NCBI GenBank assembly: GCA_025353745.1
Contig: JANXOE010000019.1
Coordinates: 1 to 36,032 of the forward strand
Length of the DNA: 36,032 bases
Source: Hymenobacter sp.
Lineage (GTDB): Bacteria > Bacteroidota > Bacteroidia > Cytophagales > Hymenobacteraceae
Direction of reading: 5' to 3'
Numbering within the stretch: the first letter of the stretch is position 1; every line of letters begins with the position of its first letter. Shown here in pieces: positions 18,568-29,131 of this stretch. The notes under the pieces are model-generated. The model had not been told where the DNA came from. It did no database searches and was given only the letters and a program-made list of their open reading frames with translations. The translations under genes were made by a program, and so were the position numbers.

Positions 18568-20223
18568 ATGAAACGACGTGACTTTGTGGGACTCACCGGC
18601 TTGGCGGCCGGGGCCCTGTTTTTGCCCAGCGTGCCCGGCTTTGGCCTCGGGCTGCCCGTCGACCCCACCCAGCTGCTCGACCCGGGCCTGGACGCGGCCC
18701 AGAAAAAACGCCTGGCCGACGCCGGCCTGAACGCGGCCAAAAGCGCCGGCGCCACCTACGCCGACGTGCGCATCGGCCGCTACCTCAACCAGGGCATCTT
18801 CACCCGCGAAAAGCAGGTGCAGAACATTGCCAGCAGCGAAAGCTTCGGGGCCGGCGTGCGCGTGATTGCCGACGGCACCTGGGGCTTTGCCGCCACCAAC
18901 GACGTGAGCGACGCCGGCCTGGCCCGGGCCGCCCAGCTGGCCGTGTCCATCGCCAAGGCCAACGGCAAGGTGCAGAAAAACCCGGTGCAGCTCGCCCCCC
19001 AAAAAGGCTTCGGCGAGGTGAGCTGGAAGGCCCCCATCCAACAAAATGCCTTTGAAGTGCCCGTGGCCCAGAAAGTTGCGCTGCTGCTGGCCGCCAACGC
19101 CGCCGCCACCGACAACGGCGCGGCGTTCGTGAATTCGGCCCTGTTTCAGGTGAACGAGCAGAAGTATTTTGCCAGCACCGACGGCTCGTACATCGACCAG
19201 GACGTGCACCGCATCTGGCCCACGTTCAGCGTCACGGCCATCGACAAAGCCTCGGGCAAGTTCCGCAGCCGGCAGGCCCTGAGCGTGCCCATGGGCCTGG
19301 GCTACGAGTACCTCACGCCCAAGGCCGCCGACAAGGTGGCCGGCCCGGCGGGCTCCGACGTGGTGGGCTACAAAAACAGCTACGACATCGTCGAAGACGC
19401 CACCCGCGCCGCCCGGCAGGTGAAGGAAAAGCTGACGGCCAAGAGCGTGACGCCGGGCAAGTACGACCTCGTGCTCGACCCGCACCACCTGGGCCTGACC
19501 ATCCACGAGAGCGTGGGCCACCCGCTCGAACTGGACCGCGTGCTGGGCTACGAGGCCAACTTCGCGGGCACCAGCTTCGCCACGTTGGAGTGGAAGGCCA
19601 AGGGCCTGCCCTACGGCTCGAAGCAGGTCAACATCGTGGCCGACAAGCTCCAGCCCGGCTCGCTGGGGGCCGTCGGCTGGGACGACGAAGGCGTGAAAAC
19701 CAAGGAGTGGAACCTGATCGAGCAGGGCAAGCTGGTGAACTACGAGAAGATCCGCGACCAGGCCCACATCGTCGGCCAAACCGAATCCGACGGCTGCTGC
19801 TACTCGCAGTCGTGGCAGGACGTGCAGTTCCAGCGCATGCCCAACGTGAGCCTGCGCCCCGGCGCGGCCAAGCTCAGCGTGGACGAGATGGTGAGCCGGG
19901 TAGACAAGGGCATCTACATTGCCGGCAACGGCTCGTTTTCGATTGACCAGCAGCGGTTTAACTTTCAGTTCGGCGGGCAGGTGTTCTACGCCATCGAGAA
20001 GGGCAAAATCACGGGCATGCTCGAAGACGTGGCCTACCAGGCCAACACCCAGGAGTTCTGGAACTCGTGCGCGGCCGTGTGCGACGCCTCGGACTACCGG
20101 TTCGCGGGCTTTTTCAACGACGGCAAGGGCCAGCCCGCGCAAAGCTCGGCCGTGAGCCACGGCTCGGCCACGTCGCGCTTCAACGGCGTGAACGTGATAA
20201 ACACGGCCCGCAAGCTGGGCTAA
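18568..20223 (+). CDS. TldD/PmbA-family metalloprotease with predicted Tat signal
   Basis: MKRRDFVGLTGLAAGALFLPSVPG (twin-arginine); HESVGHPLELDRVLGYEANFAGTSFAT zinc-site motif. Confidence 0.9.
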   Translation: MKRRDFVGLTGLAAGALFLPSVPGFGLGLPVDPTQLLDPGLDAAQKKRLADAGLNAAKSAGATYADVRIGRYLNQGIFTREKQVQNIASSESFGAGVRVIADGTWGFAATNDVSDAGLARAAQLAVSIAKANGKVQKNPVQLAPQKGFGEVSWKAPIQQNAFEVPVAQKVALLLAANAAATDNGAAFVNSALFQVNEQKYFASTDGSYIDQDVHRIWPTFSVTAIDKASGKFRSRQALSVPMGLGYEYLTPKAADKVAGPAGSDVVGYKNSYDIVEDATRAARQVKEKLTAKSVTPGKYDLVLDPHHLGLTIHESVGHPLELDRVLGYEANFAGTSFATLEWKAKGLPYGSKQVNIVADKLQPGSLGAVGWDDEGVKTKEWNLIEQGKLVNYEKIRDQAHIVGQTESDGCCYSQSWQDVQFQRMPNVSLRPGAAKLSVDEMVSRVDKGIYIAGNGSFSIDQQRFNFQFGGQVFYAIEKGKITGMLEDVAYQANTQEFWNSCAAVCDASDYRFAGFFNDGKGQPAQSSAVSHGSATSRFNGVNVINTARKLG

Positions 20224-20258
20224 GCGCCCCTTCAAATCCAACCCATTCCCGACATCAA

Positions 20259-21593
20259 ATGGCCATTCTTTCCAAAGACGACGCCCAAACCATTCTGAAA
20301 AAAGTGCTGGCCTTCAGCACCGCCGACGAGTGCGAGGCCACGCTCACGGGCTCGCTGGCGGGCAACGTGCGCTCGGCGCGCAACGCCATCAGCACGTCCG
20401 GCATCACCGACAACGTGTCGCTGGCCGTGCAGGCGCGCTTCGGCAAGCGCAGCGGCGTGGCCACCTGCAACCAGTTCGACGAGGCCACCCTGCGCCGCTG
20501 CGTGCAGCGGGCCGAAGAAATCGCGCGCCTGGCCCCCGAAAGCCCCGAGTACGTGCCCCTGCTGGGGCCCCAGACGTACCTGGCGGCGCCGCAGTCGTTT
20601 GCGCCCGCCACGGCGGCCATCGACCCCGACTACCGGGCCCGGCAGATGGCCACCAGCACGCAGTACTGCGAGGCGAGAAAGCTCAGCTCGGCGGGCTTCC
20701 TCAACGACTCGGCGGGCTTCGTGGCCAAGCGCAACAGCAAGGGCCTGGAGGCGTACCAGCAGGTGGCCAACGTGGCTTTTTCCATCACCGTGCGCACGCC
20801 CGACGGCACGGGCTCGGGCTACGCGGCGGCCGACTACGTCGACGCGGCCCGCCTCGACGCAGCCCGCCTCACGAAGGTGGCCGCCGACAAGGCCGCCGCC
20901 TCGGTGGGGGCCCGGGCCATCGAGCCGGGCAAATACACCGTCATTCTGGAGCCCAACGCCCTGCTCTCGGGCGTCGATACTTCGCTGCTGGGGGCCCTCA
21001 TGCAGTCGTTCGACGCGCGCGCGGCCGACGAGGGGCGCAGCTTTCTCAGCAAGAAGGGCGGCGGCAACCGCAAGGGCGAGAAGCTGTTCGACGAGCGGGT
21101 GACCATCTACTCCGACCCGCTCAACGCCGACATTGCCGACCTCACCTTTGCCGCCGACGGCCGCCCATTGCAGCGCACCGCCTGGATCGAGAAAGGCGTG
21201 GTGAAAAACCTCTATACTTCGCGCTTCTGGGCCCAAAAAACCGGCATTCCCAACCTGCCGGCCCCCAACGGCTTCGTCATGGAAGGCGGCACCCAAAGCA
21301 CCGCCGACCTCATCAAGGGCACGGCCAAGGGCATTCTGGTCACGCGCCTGTGGTACATCCGCGAGGTGGACCCGCAAACGCTGCTCTACACCGGGCTGAC
21401 GCGCGACGGCACGTTCTACATCGAAAACGGCAAAATCAAGTTCCCGGTGAAGAATTTTCGCTTCAACGAAAGCCCCATCATCATGCTCAACAACCTGGAG
21501 GCCATTGGCAAGCCCGTGCGCCTGGCCGGCAACCTCGTGCCGCCGCTCAAAATCCGCGACTTCACGTTTACGAGCTTGTCCGACGCCATTTAA
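20259..21593 (+). CDS. TldD/PmbA-family protein (PmbA-like partner), no signal peptide
   Basis: GNVRSARNAISTSGITDNVSLAVQARFGKRSG, GFVMEGGTQSTADLIKGTAKGILVTRLWYIREVDPQTLLYTGLTRDGTFYIENGKI. Confidence 0.9.
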   Translation: MAILSKDDAQTILKKVLAFSTADECEATLTGSLAGNVRSARNAISTSGITDNVSLAVQARFGKRSGVATCNQFDEATLRRCVQRAEEIARLAPESPEYVPLLGPQTYLAAPQSFAPATAAIDPDYRARQMATSTQYCEARKLSSAGFLNDSAGFVAKRNSKGLEAYQQVANVAFSITVRTPDGTGSGYAAADYVDAARLDAARLTKVAADKAAASVGARAIEPGKYTVILEPNALLSGVDTSLLGALMQSFDARAADEGRSFLSKKGGGNRKGEKLFDERVTIYSDPLNADIADLTFAADGRPLQRTAWIEKGVVKNLYTSRFWAQKTGIPNLPAPNGFVMEGGTQSTADLIKGTAKGILVTRLWYIREVDPQTLLYTGLTRDGTFYIENGKIKFPVKNFRFNESPIIMLNNLEAIGKPVRLAGNLVPPLKIRDFTFTSLSDAI

Positions 21594-21750
21594 AGGCTGT
21601 TTGAGTTAGCCGAAACTCATTCTATAACGGTCATGCTCATCTGGCGTCCACGCAGTGAAGCATCTCTACCGCGTCGTCAGGGCCGTTCAACGAAGCGGCA
21701 GAGATGCTTCGACAAGCTCAGCATGACCGCTTTACTGAATCAAACAGTTT
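21594..21750. repeat. Dispersed palindromic repeat, copy B, with extra outer arms CTGTTTGAGTT / GAATCAAACAG
   Basis: Core 21628-21730 homologous to 8380-8482; inner stem 21657-21672 / 21695-21710. Confidence 0.75.
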
Positions 21751-21798
21751 CTTAAGAAGTAAGCGGGTTAAGGGTTGAAACCGGCCTTTTTAACCCGC

Positions 21799-22425
21799 TT
21801 ACTTCCCGAATTGCAGGCCCACGTAGCCTTGAAACACCCGGTTGTGCAGCTTGGGATCGTTGATGCCGCGCAGGGTTTTGACGTCGTTGATGTCGTTGAG
21901 GCCGGCCACGAAGCGGCCCCCGAGCGTGAGGTTGCCGAGCTTGAGGCCGGCCCCGGCGGCGGCGCTGAAATCGGTGCGCTTGTACTGGTCGGTCACGGTT
22001 TGGTTCTCGGCCTGGCCGTAGGCAGCCGAGCCGCTGGCGCTGCTGAACTGCACCTCGCCGTTCTGGGTGGCGTTGACGAGCACCCCGAACTGGGGGCCCG
22101 CCTCGACGAACACCGGCCCCAGGGTGAGCTTGAGCAGCACCGGCAGCGTGAAGTAGTGCAGCTTGGTGTCGTAGTCGGTGAGGGCCCCTTTCAGGCTGCC
22201 GCCCTGCTGCGAATACTGGATTTCGGGCTGGATGGACAAGGGCCCCGCGATGGTGCCCTGGAAGATGAGGCCGGCGTGGTAAAACGTTTTGTAGGACGCC
22301 GCCTCGCCGTCGCGGCCGGTCATCTCGGCCACGTTCACGCCGGCTTTGACGCCGAACTGGGCCTGGGCTTTGGGGGCAAACGCTACCGCCAGCGCGGCGG
22401 CGAGGGGAACGGCTAGGAGCTTCAT
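21799..22425 (-). CDS. Porin-family outer-membrane beta-barrel protein (PorT-like)
   Basis: Signal peptide MKLLAVPLAAALAVAFAPKAQAQFGVKAGVNVAEMTG; alternating strands; C-term VFQGYVGLQFGK. Confidence 0.85.
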   Translation of the reverse strand: MKLLAVPLAAALAVAFAPKAQAQFGVKAGVNVAEMTGRDGEAASYKTFYHAGLIFQGTIAGPLSIQPEIQYSQQGGSLKGALTDYDTKLHYFTLPVLLKLTLGPVFVEAGPQFGVLVNATQNGEVQFSSASGSAAYGQAENQTVTDQYKRTDFSAAAGAGLKLGNLTLGGRFVAGLNDINDVKTLRGINDPKLHNRVFQGYVGLQFGK

Positions 22426-22563
22426 GGCGCGGAGCAGAAAAAAGTTTGCGGTGATTTACGTAAAGCGAAGCGTCGCCGACGGCTTAAAATTGTCTTTTTA
22501 AGTCGCCGTTTTCCCACAAATTTAGGCGGAGGGCCCCGGCCGCCTCGTTATTTTGCCGCGTCT

Positions 22564-23184
22564 ATGCCCACGCCCTTCACTTTTGTGCGCCTCAGCTACC
22601 ACTCCGGCGACTGGGACGCGGTGGACGAGCGCATGCCCGCCAACCTGCTGCACTCGCTGGTGCAGTACACCAAAGTGCCCGTCGCGCCCCGCGAAAAAGT
22701 GGTGGCCCTCGACAGCGCCGAGCTCTTCGGCTACCCGTTTTGCTACCTGAGCGGGCACCGGCTGGTGCAGTTTTCGGCGGCCGAGAAGAAGAACTTTACG
22801 CAGTACGTGCGCAACGGCGGCTTCGTGTTCGTCGACGACTGCAACCACGACATCGACGGCCTGTTTGCCCGCTCGTTTGAGGAGCAGATGCGCCGGTGCT
22901 TCGGGCCCGGGGCCCTCCGCAAAATCCCCAAATCGCACCCGCTGTACTCGCAGTTTTTCCAGTTCCGGGACGGCCCCCCGAACACCGGCTTCGAGCTCAA
23001 CGGCTGGGGCGACGACCTCGTGCACGACTACCTCAAGGGCATCGAAATAAAAGGCCGGCTGGGCGTGCTCTACTCCAACAAAGACTACGGCTGCGAGTGG
23101 GACTACGACTTCCGCAACAAGCGTTTTCTGGCGGAGGACAACACCAGGTTTGGAGTCAACATTTTGCTGTATGCACTGAGCTAA
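22564..23184 (+). CDS. DUF4159 domain-containing protein
   Basis: FTFVRLSYHSGDWDAV, NGGFVFVDDCNHDIDGLF, LSGHRLVQFS; genomic context upstream of MoxR. Confidence 0.85.
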   Translation: MPTPFTFVRLSYHSGDWDAVDERMPANLLHSLVQYTKVPVAPREKVVALDSAELFGYPFCYLSGHRLVQFSAAEKKNFTQYVRNGGFVFVDDCNHDIDGLFARSFEEQMRRCFGPGALRKIPKSHPLYSQFFQFRDGPPNTGFELNGWGDDLVHDYLKGIEIKGRLGVLYSNKDYGCEWDYDFRNKRFLAEDNTRFGVNILLYALS

Positions 23185-23224
23185 TACATCAGGCCATCAG
23201 CTAATAGTCAAAAGCCAACAAGGA

Positions 23225-24202
<978 letters not shown>

Positions 24203-24267
24203 GCCGCCCAAGGCCGCCCGGCCATCCAAATCGCTCCCTGATCATTTTTTAGCTGGTTCCTGAAAAC

Positions 24268-25137
24268 ATGCTTTCGCCCGAGCTGCTGCACGCCCTGCGC
24301 AACCTGCCGCTGGCCGCCAAACAGGCGGCCGAGGGCTTCCTGGCGGGGGCCCACGCCAGCCGGCGGCACGGGGCGGGCCTGGAGTTCAGCCAGTACCGGC
24401 CCTACCAGCCGGGCGACGACCTGCGCCGCCTCGACTGGCGGCTGGCCGCCCGCTCCGACCGCTACTACCTGCGCGAGTCGGAGGTGGACACCAGCGTGAG
24501 CGTGCACCTGCTGCTCGACGCCAGCGCCAGCATGAACCACCGCGACGCCAACGGCCTCACCAAGCTCGACTACGGCCGGCTGCTGCTGGGGGCCCTCGCC
24601 TACCTGGCCCAGCACCAGGGCGACGCCGTCGGCCTGACCGTTCTGAGCCCCGCCGGCCTGCGCCACCTGCCGCCCCGGGCCGACGCCCGCCAGCTGCCGC
24701 GCCTCTACCACGCCCTCGAAACGGCCAAAGCCGCCGGCGCCTTCCCCGGCGCGGCCGCGCTGGCGCCCCTCACCGCCCGCCGCCAGCGCGCCCTGACGGT
24801 GTGCGTGAGCGACTTGTACGAAGCCGACGGCGAGATAAACCGCCTCCTGGCCCGCCTGCGCGCCGTGAGCGGCGAAGTGCTGCTGCTGCACCTGATGGCC
24901 GGCAACGAGCTGACGCTGAGCTACCACGGGGCTGTCACGCTGCGCGACCTTGAAACCGGCCAGACCCTGCAACTCGACGCCGACCAGCAGCGCCCCGCCT
25001 ACCAGCAGCTGCACGCCTGGCTGGCCGCCACCGCCCAAGCCGCCCGCCGCCGGGGCTTCGACTACCATTTACTGAACACCTCCGACCCGCTCGACGGGGC
25101 CCTGCGCGAATTTTTGCGCCGCAGGGCAGGCTTTTGA
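24268..25137 (+). CDS. DUF58 domain-containing protein
   Basis: EFSQYRPYQPGDDLRRLDWRLAARSDRYYLRE, LLLDASASMNH; follows MoxR. Confidence 0.93.
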   Translation: MLSPELLHALRNLPLAAKQAAEGFLAGAHASRRHGAGLEFSQYRPYQPGDDLRRLDWRLAARSDRYYLRESEVDTSVSVHLLLDASASMNHRDANGLTKLDYGRLLLGALAYLAQHQGDAVGLTVLSPAGLRHLPPRADARQLPRLYHALETAKAAGAFPGAAALAPLTARRQRALTVCVSDLYEADGEINRLLARLRAVSGEVLLLHLMAGNELTLSYHGAVTLRDLETGQTLQLDADQQRPAYQQLHAWLAATAQAARRRGFDYHLLNTSDPLDGALREFLRRRAGF

Positions 25138-25148
25138 AAGAATGGTCT

Positions 25149-25207
25149 TTCCGAGCGCAGCGAGGAATCTGGGTTGGGAGCCACCGGATTTCCCGCTGCG
25201 CTCGGAA
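25149..25207. repeat. Inverted repeat TTCCGAGCGCAGCGAGGAAT / ATTTCCCGCTGCGCTCGGAA (18/20)
   Basis: Direct reading, arms 25149-25168 and 25188-25207. Confidence 0.75.
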
Positions 25208-25244
25208 CAACCAACCCGGTACTTCCGTCAGCGAGTCCTTACTT

Positions 25245-25323
25245 AGCAGCTGTTTGCGTTAGTTTTTAAAGTTTTCGGACCGGGGCCACGCCGCCGCCGC
25301 TCTGGCTAGCGCGAACAGCTGCT
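25245..25323. repeat. Inverted repeat AGCAGCTGTTTGCGTTAG / CTAGCGCGAACAGCTGCT (16/18)
   Basis: Arms 25245-25262 and 25306-25323, ending about 20 nt before the BatA-like TTG start. Confidence 0.75.
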
Positions 25324-25343
25324 TAACCTTCTATTTTCCGCCG

Positions 25344-26861
25344 TTGCTGACCCTGACTTACCCGTCTGCGCTGCTGGCATTGCTGGGCCTCTCGGTACCG
25401 CTGGCCCTCTACCTCTGGAACCGGCGGCCGGGGCCCGAGGTGTCGGTGGGCAGCCTGCGCTGGCTGGTGGCCGGGGCCCACCGCCGCCTGCGCCGCCTCA
25501 AGCCCGAGCAGCTGGGGCTGCTGCTGCTGCGGGCCGCCCTGCTGGGGGCCCTGGCCGTGGCGGTGGCCGGGCCGGCGTGGCGGCGGGGGCGGCCCGCCGG
25601 GCGCGGCCAGGTGCTGGTGGGCCCCGAGCTGGCCGGCACCCCGGCGCTGGCCGCTGCACGGCCGGCCCTCGATTCGCTGCGCCGCCGGGGCTACGCGCTG
25701 CGGTGGCTGGCCCCCGGCCTGCCCGCGGTGGCCCCCGATTCGCTGGGGCGCTACCGGGGGCCGGGGGCCGGCAATTTTGCCTGGGCGCGGGTGCGGCAGG
25801 CGGCCGATTCGTTTCCCGGGCAGTCGCTGCGCGTGGTGGTGGCCGGCACGCTGCGGGCGCTGGCCGGGCCCCATCCGCCGCTGCCGGCCGCCGTGCGCTG
25901 GCAGCTGCTGAACCCGGCCCCGCCCGCCGCCTGGCTACAGGAAGCCGCTGGCACGGCCGATAGCCTGCACCTGCTGCTGGGCCACGGCACGGCCGCGCGC
26001 ACCGCGTTCCGGGCCGTGGCCGTGGCCCGGCCCGGGGCCGGCGGGGCCCTGCGGGTGCCGGGCTTGCCCCCGCTGCGCTACGCCACGGCACCCGACGGCG
26101 CGGGCCTGTTGCAGGCTGGAACCGGCAGCGGTCCGGCAACCGCCGTGGCGGGGCCGCTGCGCGCCGCCGTCTTCGCGGCGCCTGCCCACGCCGAGGAGGC
26201 CCGCTACCTGCGGGCGGCGCTGCGGGCCGCGGCACTGGGCCTGCCCGCGCCGTTGGTGTTGAGCGCGACGACGACGGCTGCGCCGCCCGTGCCGCCGGGG
26301 GCCCCGGGCTGGCTGTTCTGGCTGTCCGACGCGCCCGTGCCGGCGGCGTGGCGGGCGGCAGTGGCCCGCGGCGCGCACGTTTGGCAAGCCGCTGCGGGCC
26401 CCGGCGTGGCCGATACGGCGGCGTTGGTGGCGGTGGCGGCCACGGCCCCGGTGGCGGTGTTTCGCCGCGCCCGCACGGCCCCGGCGGCCAGCGGCGAGCC
26501 GCTCTGGGCCGATGGCGCGGGGCGGGCCGTGCTCGTGCGGCGGGCCGTGGGGCGGGGCGCTTTCTACGCGCTGGCCACCCGCCTGCAGCCGGCCTGGAGC
26601 GAGCTGGCCGACAGCCCGGCCTTGCCCGCCCTGCTGCTGGAGGTGCTGCGCCCCGCGCCCGCCACCGCCGTGGATGCGCCGGACCAGCGCCGCTTCGACC
26701 CCGCGCAGCTCGGCGCGGGCACTGGCGGCGGGTATACCTTGCCGGCCACGGCTTTCGATTTTCTTGATTTGCGGCCCTGGCTGGTGCTACTGGCCGCGCT
26801 GCTGTTTGCCGTTGAGCGCGGGCTGGCCCGGCGCGCGGCCGCTTCATCTTCCGCCGCATGA
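25344..26861 (+). CDS. BatA N-terminal-domain membrane protein (aerotolerance regulator-like)
   Basis: LTYPSALLALLGLSVPLALYLWNRRPGPEVSVGSLRWL; C-terminal TM segment; TTG start. Confidence 0.8.
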   Translation: MLTLTYPSALLALLGLSVPLALYLWNRRPGPEVSVGSLRWLVAGAHRRLRRLKPEQLGLLLLRAALLGALAVAVAGPAWRRGRPAGRGQVLVGPELAGTPALAAARPALDSLRRRGYALRWLAPGLPAVAPDSLGRYRGPGAGNFAWARVRQAADSFPGQSLRVVVAGTLRALAGPHPPLPAAVRWQLLNPAPPAAWLQEAAGTADSLHLLLGHGTAARTAFRAVAVARPGAGGALRVPGLPPLRYATAPDGAGLLQAGTGSGPATAVAGPLRAAVFAAPAHAEEARYLRAALRAAALGLPAPLVLSATTTAAPPVPPGAPGWLFWLSDAPVPAAWRAAVARGAHVWQAAAGPGVADTAALVAVAATAPVAVFRRARTAPAASGEPLWADGAGRAVLVRRAVGRGAFYALATRLQPAWSELADSPALPALLLEVLRPAPATAVDAPDQRRFDPAQLGAGTGGGYTLPATAFDFLDLRPWLVLLAALLFAVERGLARRAAASSSAA

Positions 26862-29128
26862 CGACCACCGCGCTTACTTCCGAAACGCCCGCGCTGGCCG
26901 CGGCCCGGCGGCAGCTGGGGGCCCTGGGCTGCCGCCACGCGGGGCGCCGGGCCGCGGCGCTGCTGGCGCCGGTGCTGGTGGGGGCCTTGCTGCTGGCCGG
27001 CCTGGCCCGGCACTGGCCCGCCGCCGGGCCAGCGCTGGCCGTGGCGGGCGTGGCAGTGCTCGGGCTGGGCTTGTGGCGGCGCAGGCCGCTGGGGGCCCTG
27101 CCGCCGGCCGCCGTGGCCCGCCGGCTCGACCGCCGTTTTTCGGCTTTGGAAGACAGCGCCGGCCTGCTGCTGCGGCCGCCCGAAAACCTGAGCCTGCTGG
27201 AGCAGTTTCAGCAGCAGCGGGTGGCGGGGCACTTGTTGCAATTAATTGACAGCAAGGAAGAATTATTACCCGTCGATTTTCGTCGGCCGGGGTGGACGGC
27301 CCTGGTGCTGCTGGCAGCCGGGGCAGCGGCCTGGGCGTGGCCCGCGGCCCGGCCCGGCCACGCTTTGCCGGCGGCAGTGGCCGTGCGCTTCGATGCGCCG
27401 CCGGCCCGGCCGGGGGCCCCGGCGCCGGCCCGCATCCTCGAAACCCGGCTGCTGGTGACGCCCCCGGCCTACACCCGGCGGGCGGCGTTTGCGCCGGTGG
27501 GGGCGTCGTTTGGGTGCCCGCAGGGGGCGCAGGTGCGCTGGGTGGTGCGCGTGAGCCGGCCCGCCGCGGGCGGTGCCCCGGTGCTGGAAATCGGCGGGCA
27601 GCGGGCGGCGTTCAGGCCGGTGGCGGGGGCCGTCAACACGTTCGCCGCCGAGCAGCTGCTGACCGCTTCGGCGCTGTACCGGCTGCGGTTTGCGGGGTCA
27701 TCATCTGATGATTACGCCATCGACGTGCAGCCCGACCAGGCCCCGGCGGTGCGCATCCTCGCGCCCAAGCCCTACACGCTGGTGCCCGCCCGCGGGGCCC
27801 GGCCCGTGGTGCCGGTGCGGGCCCTGCTGCGCGACGATTACGGCCTGAGCCGGGCCGAGCTGGTCCTCACCATCGCCCGGGGCCAGGGCGAGGCCGTGAA
27901 GTTCCGGGAGCTGCGGCGCGACCTCGGCGGGGCCCTCGGCGGGCAGCCGGCGCAGGCCACCGTGGGCAGCGCCCTCGACCTGCCGCGGCTGGGGCTGGCG
28001 TACGGCGACGAGGTGTACTTCTACGTTTCGGCCCGCGACAACGCCGGCCACACGGCCCGCTCCGACGCCTACCTGGTGCAGTGGCAGGACACCGCCCGCG
28101 CCGCGGGCGCGTCGGGCCTGACGGGCGGGCCCAAGGTGGGCCCGGCGTACTTCCGCAGCCAGCGCCAGCTCATCATCGACACCCAAAAGCTGCTGGCCGA
28201 GCGCCCGCGCCTGGCCCCGGCCACCTTCGCCGCGCGCGCCAACGAGCTAGGGGCCGACCAGCAAGCCCTGCGCCTGCGCTACGGCAAATTTATGGGCGAA
28301 GAGCTGGAGCAGGGCCTGGGCGAAACGGCCGGCCCCCTGCCCGCCGCGGCCCCCGCCGAGCCGCACGCGCCCACCGCCGAGGACGAAGCGCCCGCCGCCC
28401 CCGCCGCCGCCGCCGACGACCACGCGGCTCCCGCCCCATCGGGCGCCAGCGCCTCCCCTACCGCCGAAACCGATGCCCTGTTCCAGCCCTACATCCACAA
28501 GCACGACGACGCCGAAACCGCCGATTTTCTTGAGCCCGCCGTGAAGGCCAAGCTCCGCGCCGTGCTCGACCAGATGTGGGCCGCCGAGCTGCGCCTGCGC
28601 ACCGCCCGGCCCGCGGCGGCCCTTCCCTACGAGTACGGGGCCCTGCGCTTGCTCAAGCAGGTGCAGCAGCAAACCCGGGCCTTCGTGAAGAAAGCCGGCT
28701 TCGCGCCCGCGCCTTTTCCCGAAGCCGCCCTGCGCCTCACCGGCGAGCTGAAGGGCGCGGCGGCCCCGCGGCTCCAGGCCCGGGTGGCGCCGCCCGCCGC
28801 CCAACCCGCCGTGCGCGGGGCCCTGGCCTGGCTGGCCGCCGCCGACGCCGGCCACCCCGCCCGCCCCGCCGACGCCCGCCTGCTGGAGCCCGCCGGGGCC
28901 GTGCTGGCCCAGGCGGCGCTGCAGCGCCCGGGGGCCAACCTCGCCGCCCTGCGCGCCCTGCGCCGCCTGTTGGCCGACGTGCGCGCCGCCCGCCCGCCTT
29001 GCCCCGCCTGCCGCCGCGCCATGGCCCGCGCCCTCACCGATCTGCTGCCCCCGCCCGCCCCCGCCCCGGCCGACGCCCCGGCCCCCGACCGGCTGGCCCG
29101 GCGCTATTTTCAAAATTTAAGCCGCTGA
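26858..29128 (+). CDS. DUF4175-like membrane protein
   Basis: ATGA overlap with upstream gene; N-terminal TM pair, LETRLLVTPPAYTRR, DDYGLSRAELVLTI, YFYVSARDNAGHTARSD. Confidence 0.75.
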   Translation: MTTTALTSETPALAAARRQLGALGCRHAGRRAAALLAPVLVGALLLAGLARHWPAAGPALAVAGVAVLGLGLWRRRPLGALPPAAVARRLDRRFSALEDSAGLLLRPPENLSLLEQFQQQRVAGHLLQLIDSKEELLPVDFRRPGWTALVLLAAGAAAWAWPAARPGHALPAAVAVRFDAPPARPGAPAPARILETRLLVTPPAYTRRAAFAPVGASFGCPQGAQVRWVVRVSRPAAGGAPVLEIGGQRAAFRPVAGAVNTFAAEQLLTASALYRLRFAGSSSDDYAIDVQPDQAPAVRILAPKPYTLVPARGARPVVPVRALLRDDYGLSRAELVLTIARGQGEAVKFRELRRDLGGALGGQPAQATVGSALDLPRLGLAYGDEVYFYVSARDNAGHTARSDAYLVQWQDTARAAGASGLTGGPKVGPAYFRSQRQLIIDTQKLLAERPRLAPATFAARANELGADQQALRLRYGKFMGEELEQGLGETAGPLPAAAPAEPHAPTAEDEAPAAPAAAADDHAAPAPSGASASPTAETDALFQPYIHKHDDAETADFLEPAVKAKLRAVLDQMWAAELRLRTARPAAALPYEYGALRLLKQVQQQTRAFVKKAGFAPAPFPEAALRLTGELKGAAAPRLQARVAPPAAQPAVRGALAWLAAADAGHPARPADARLLEPAGAVLAQAALQRPGANLAALRALRRLLADVRAARPPCPACRRAMARALTDLLPPPAPAPADAPAPDRLARRYFQNLSR

Positions 29129-29131
29129 TTT

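Noticed and set aside
18352-20241. 629-aa antisense ORF over the TldD gene
   Set aside because: His/Val/Gly-rich antisense shadow; the plus-strand frame has clear TldD motifs
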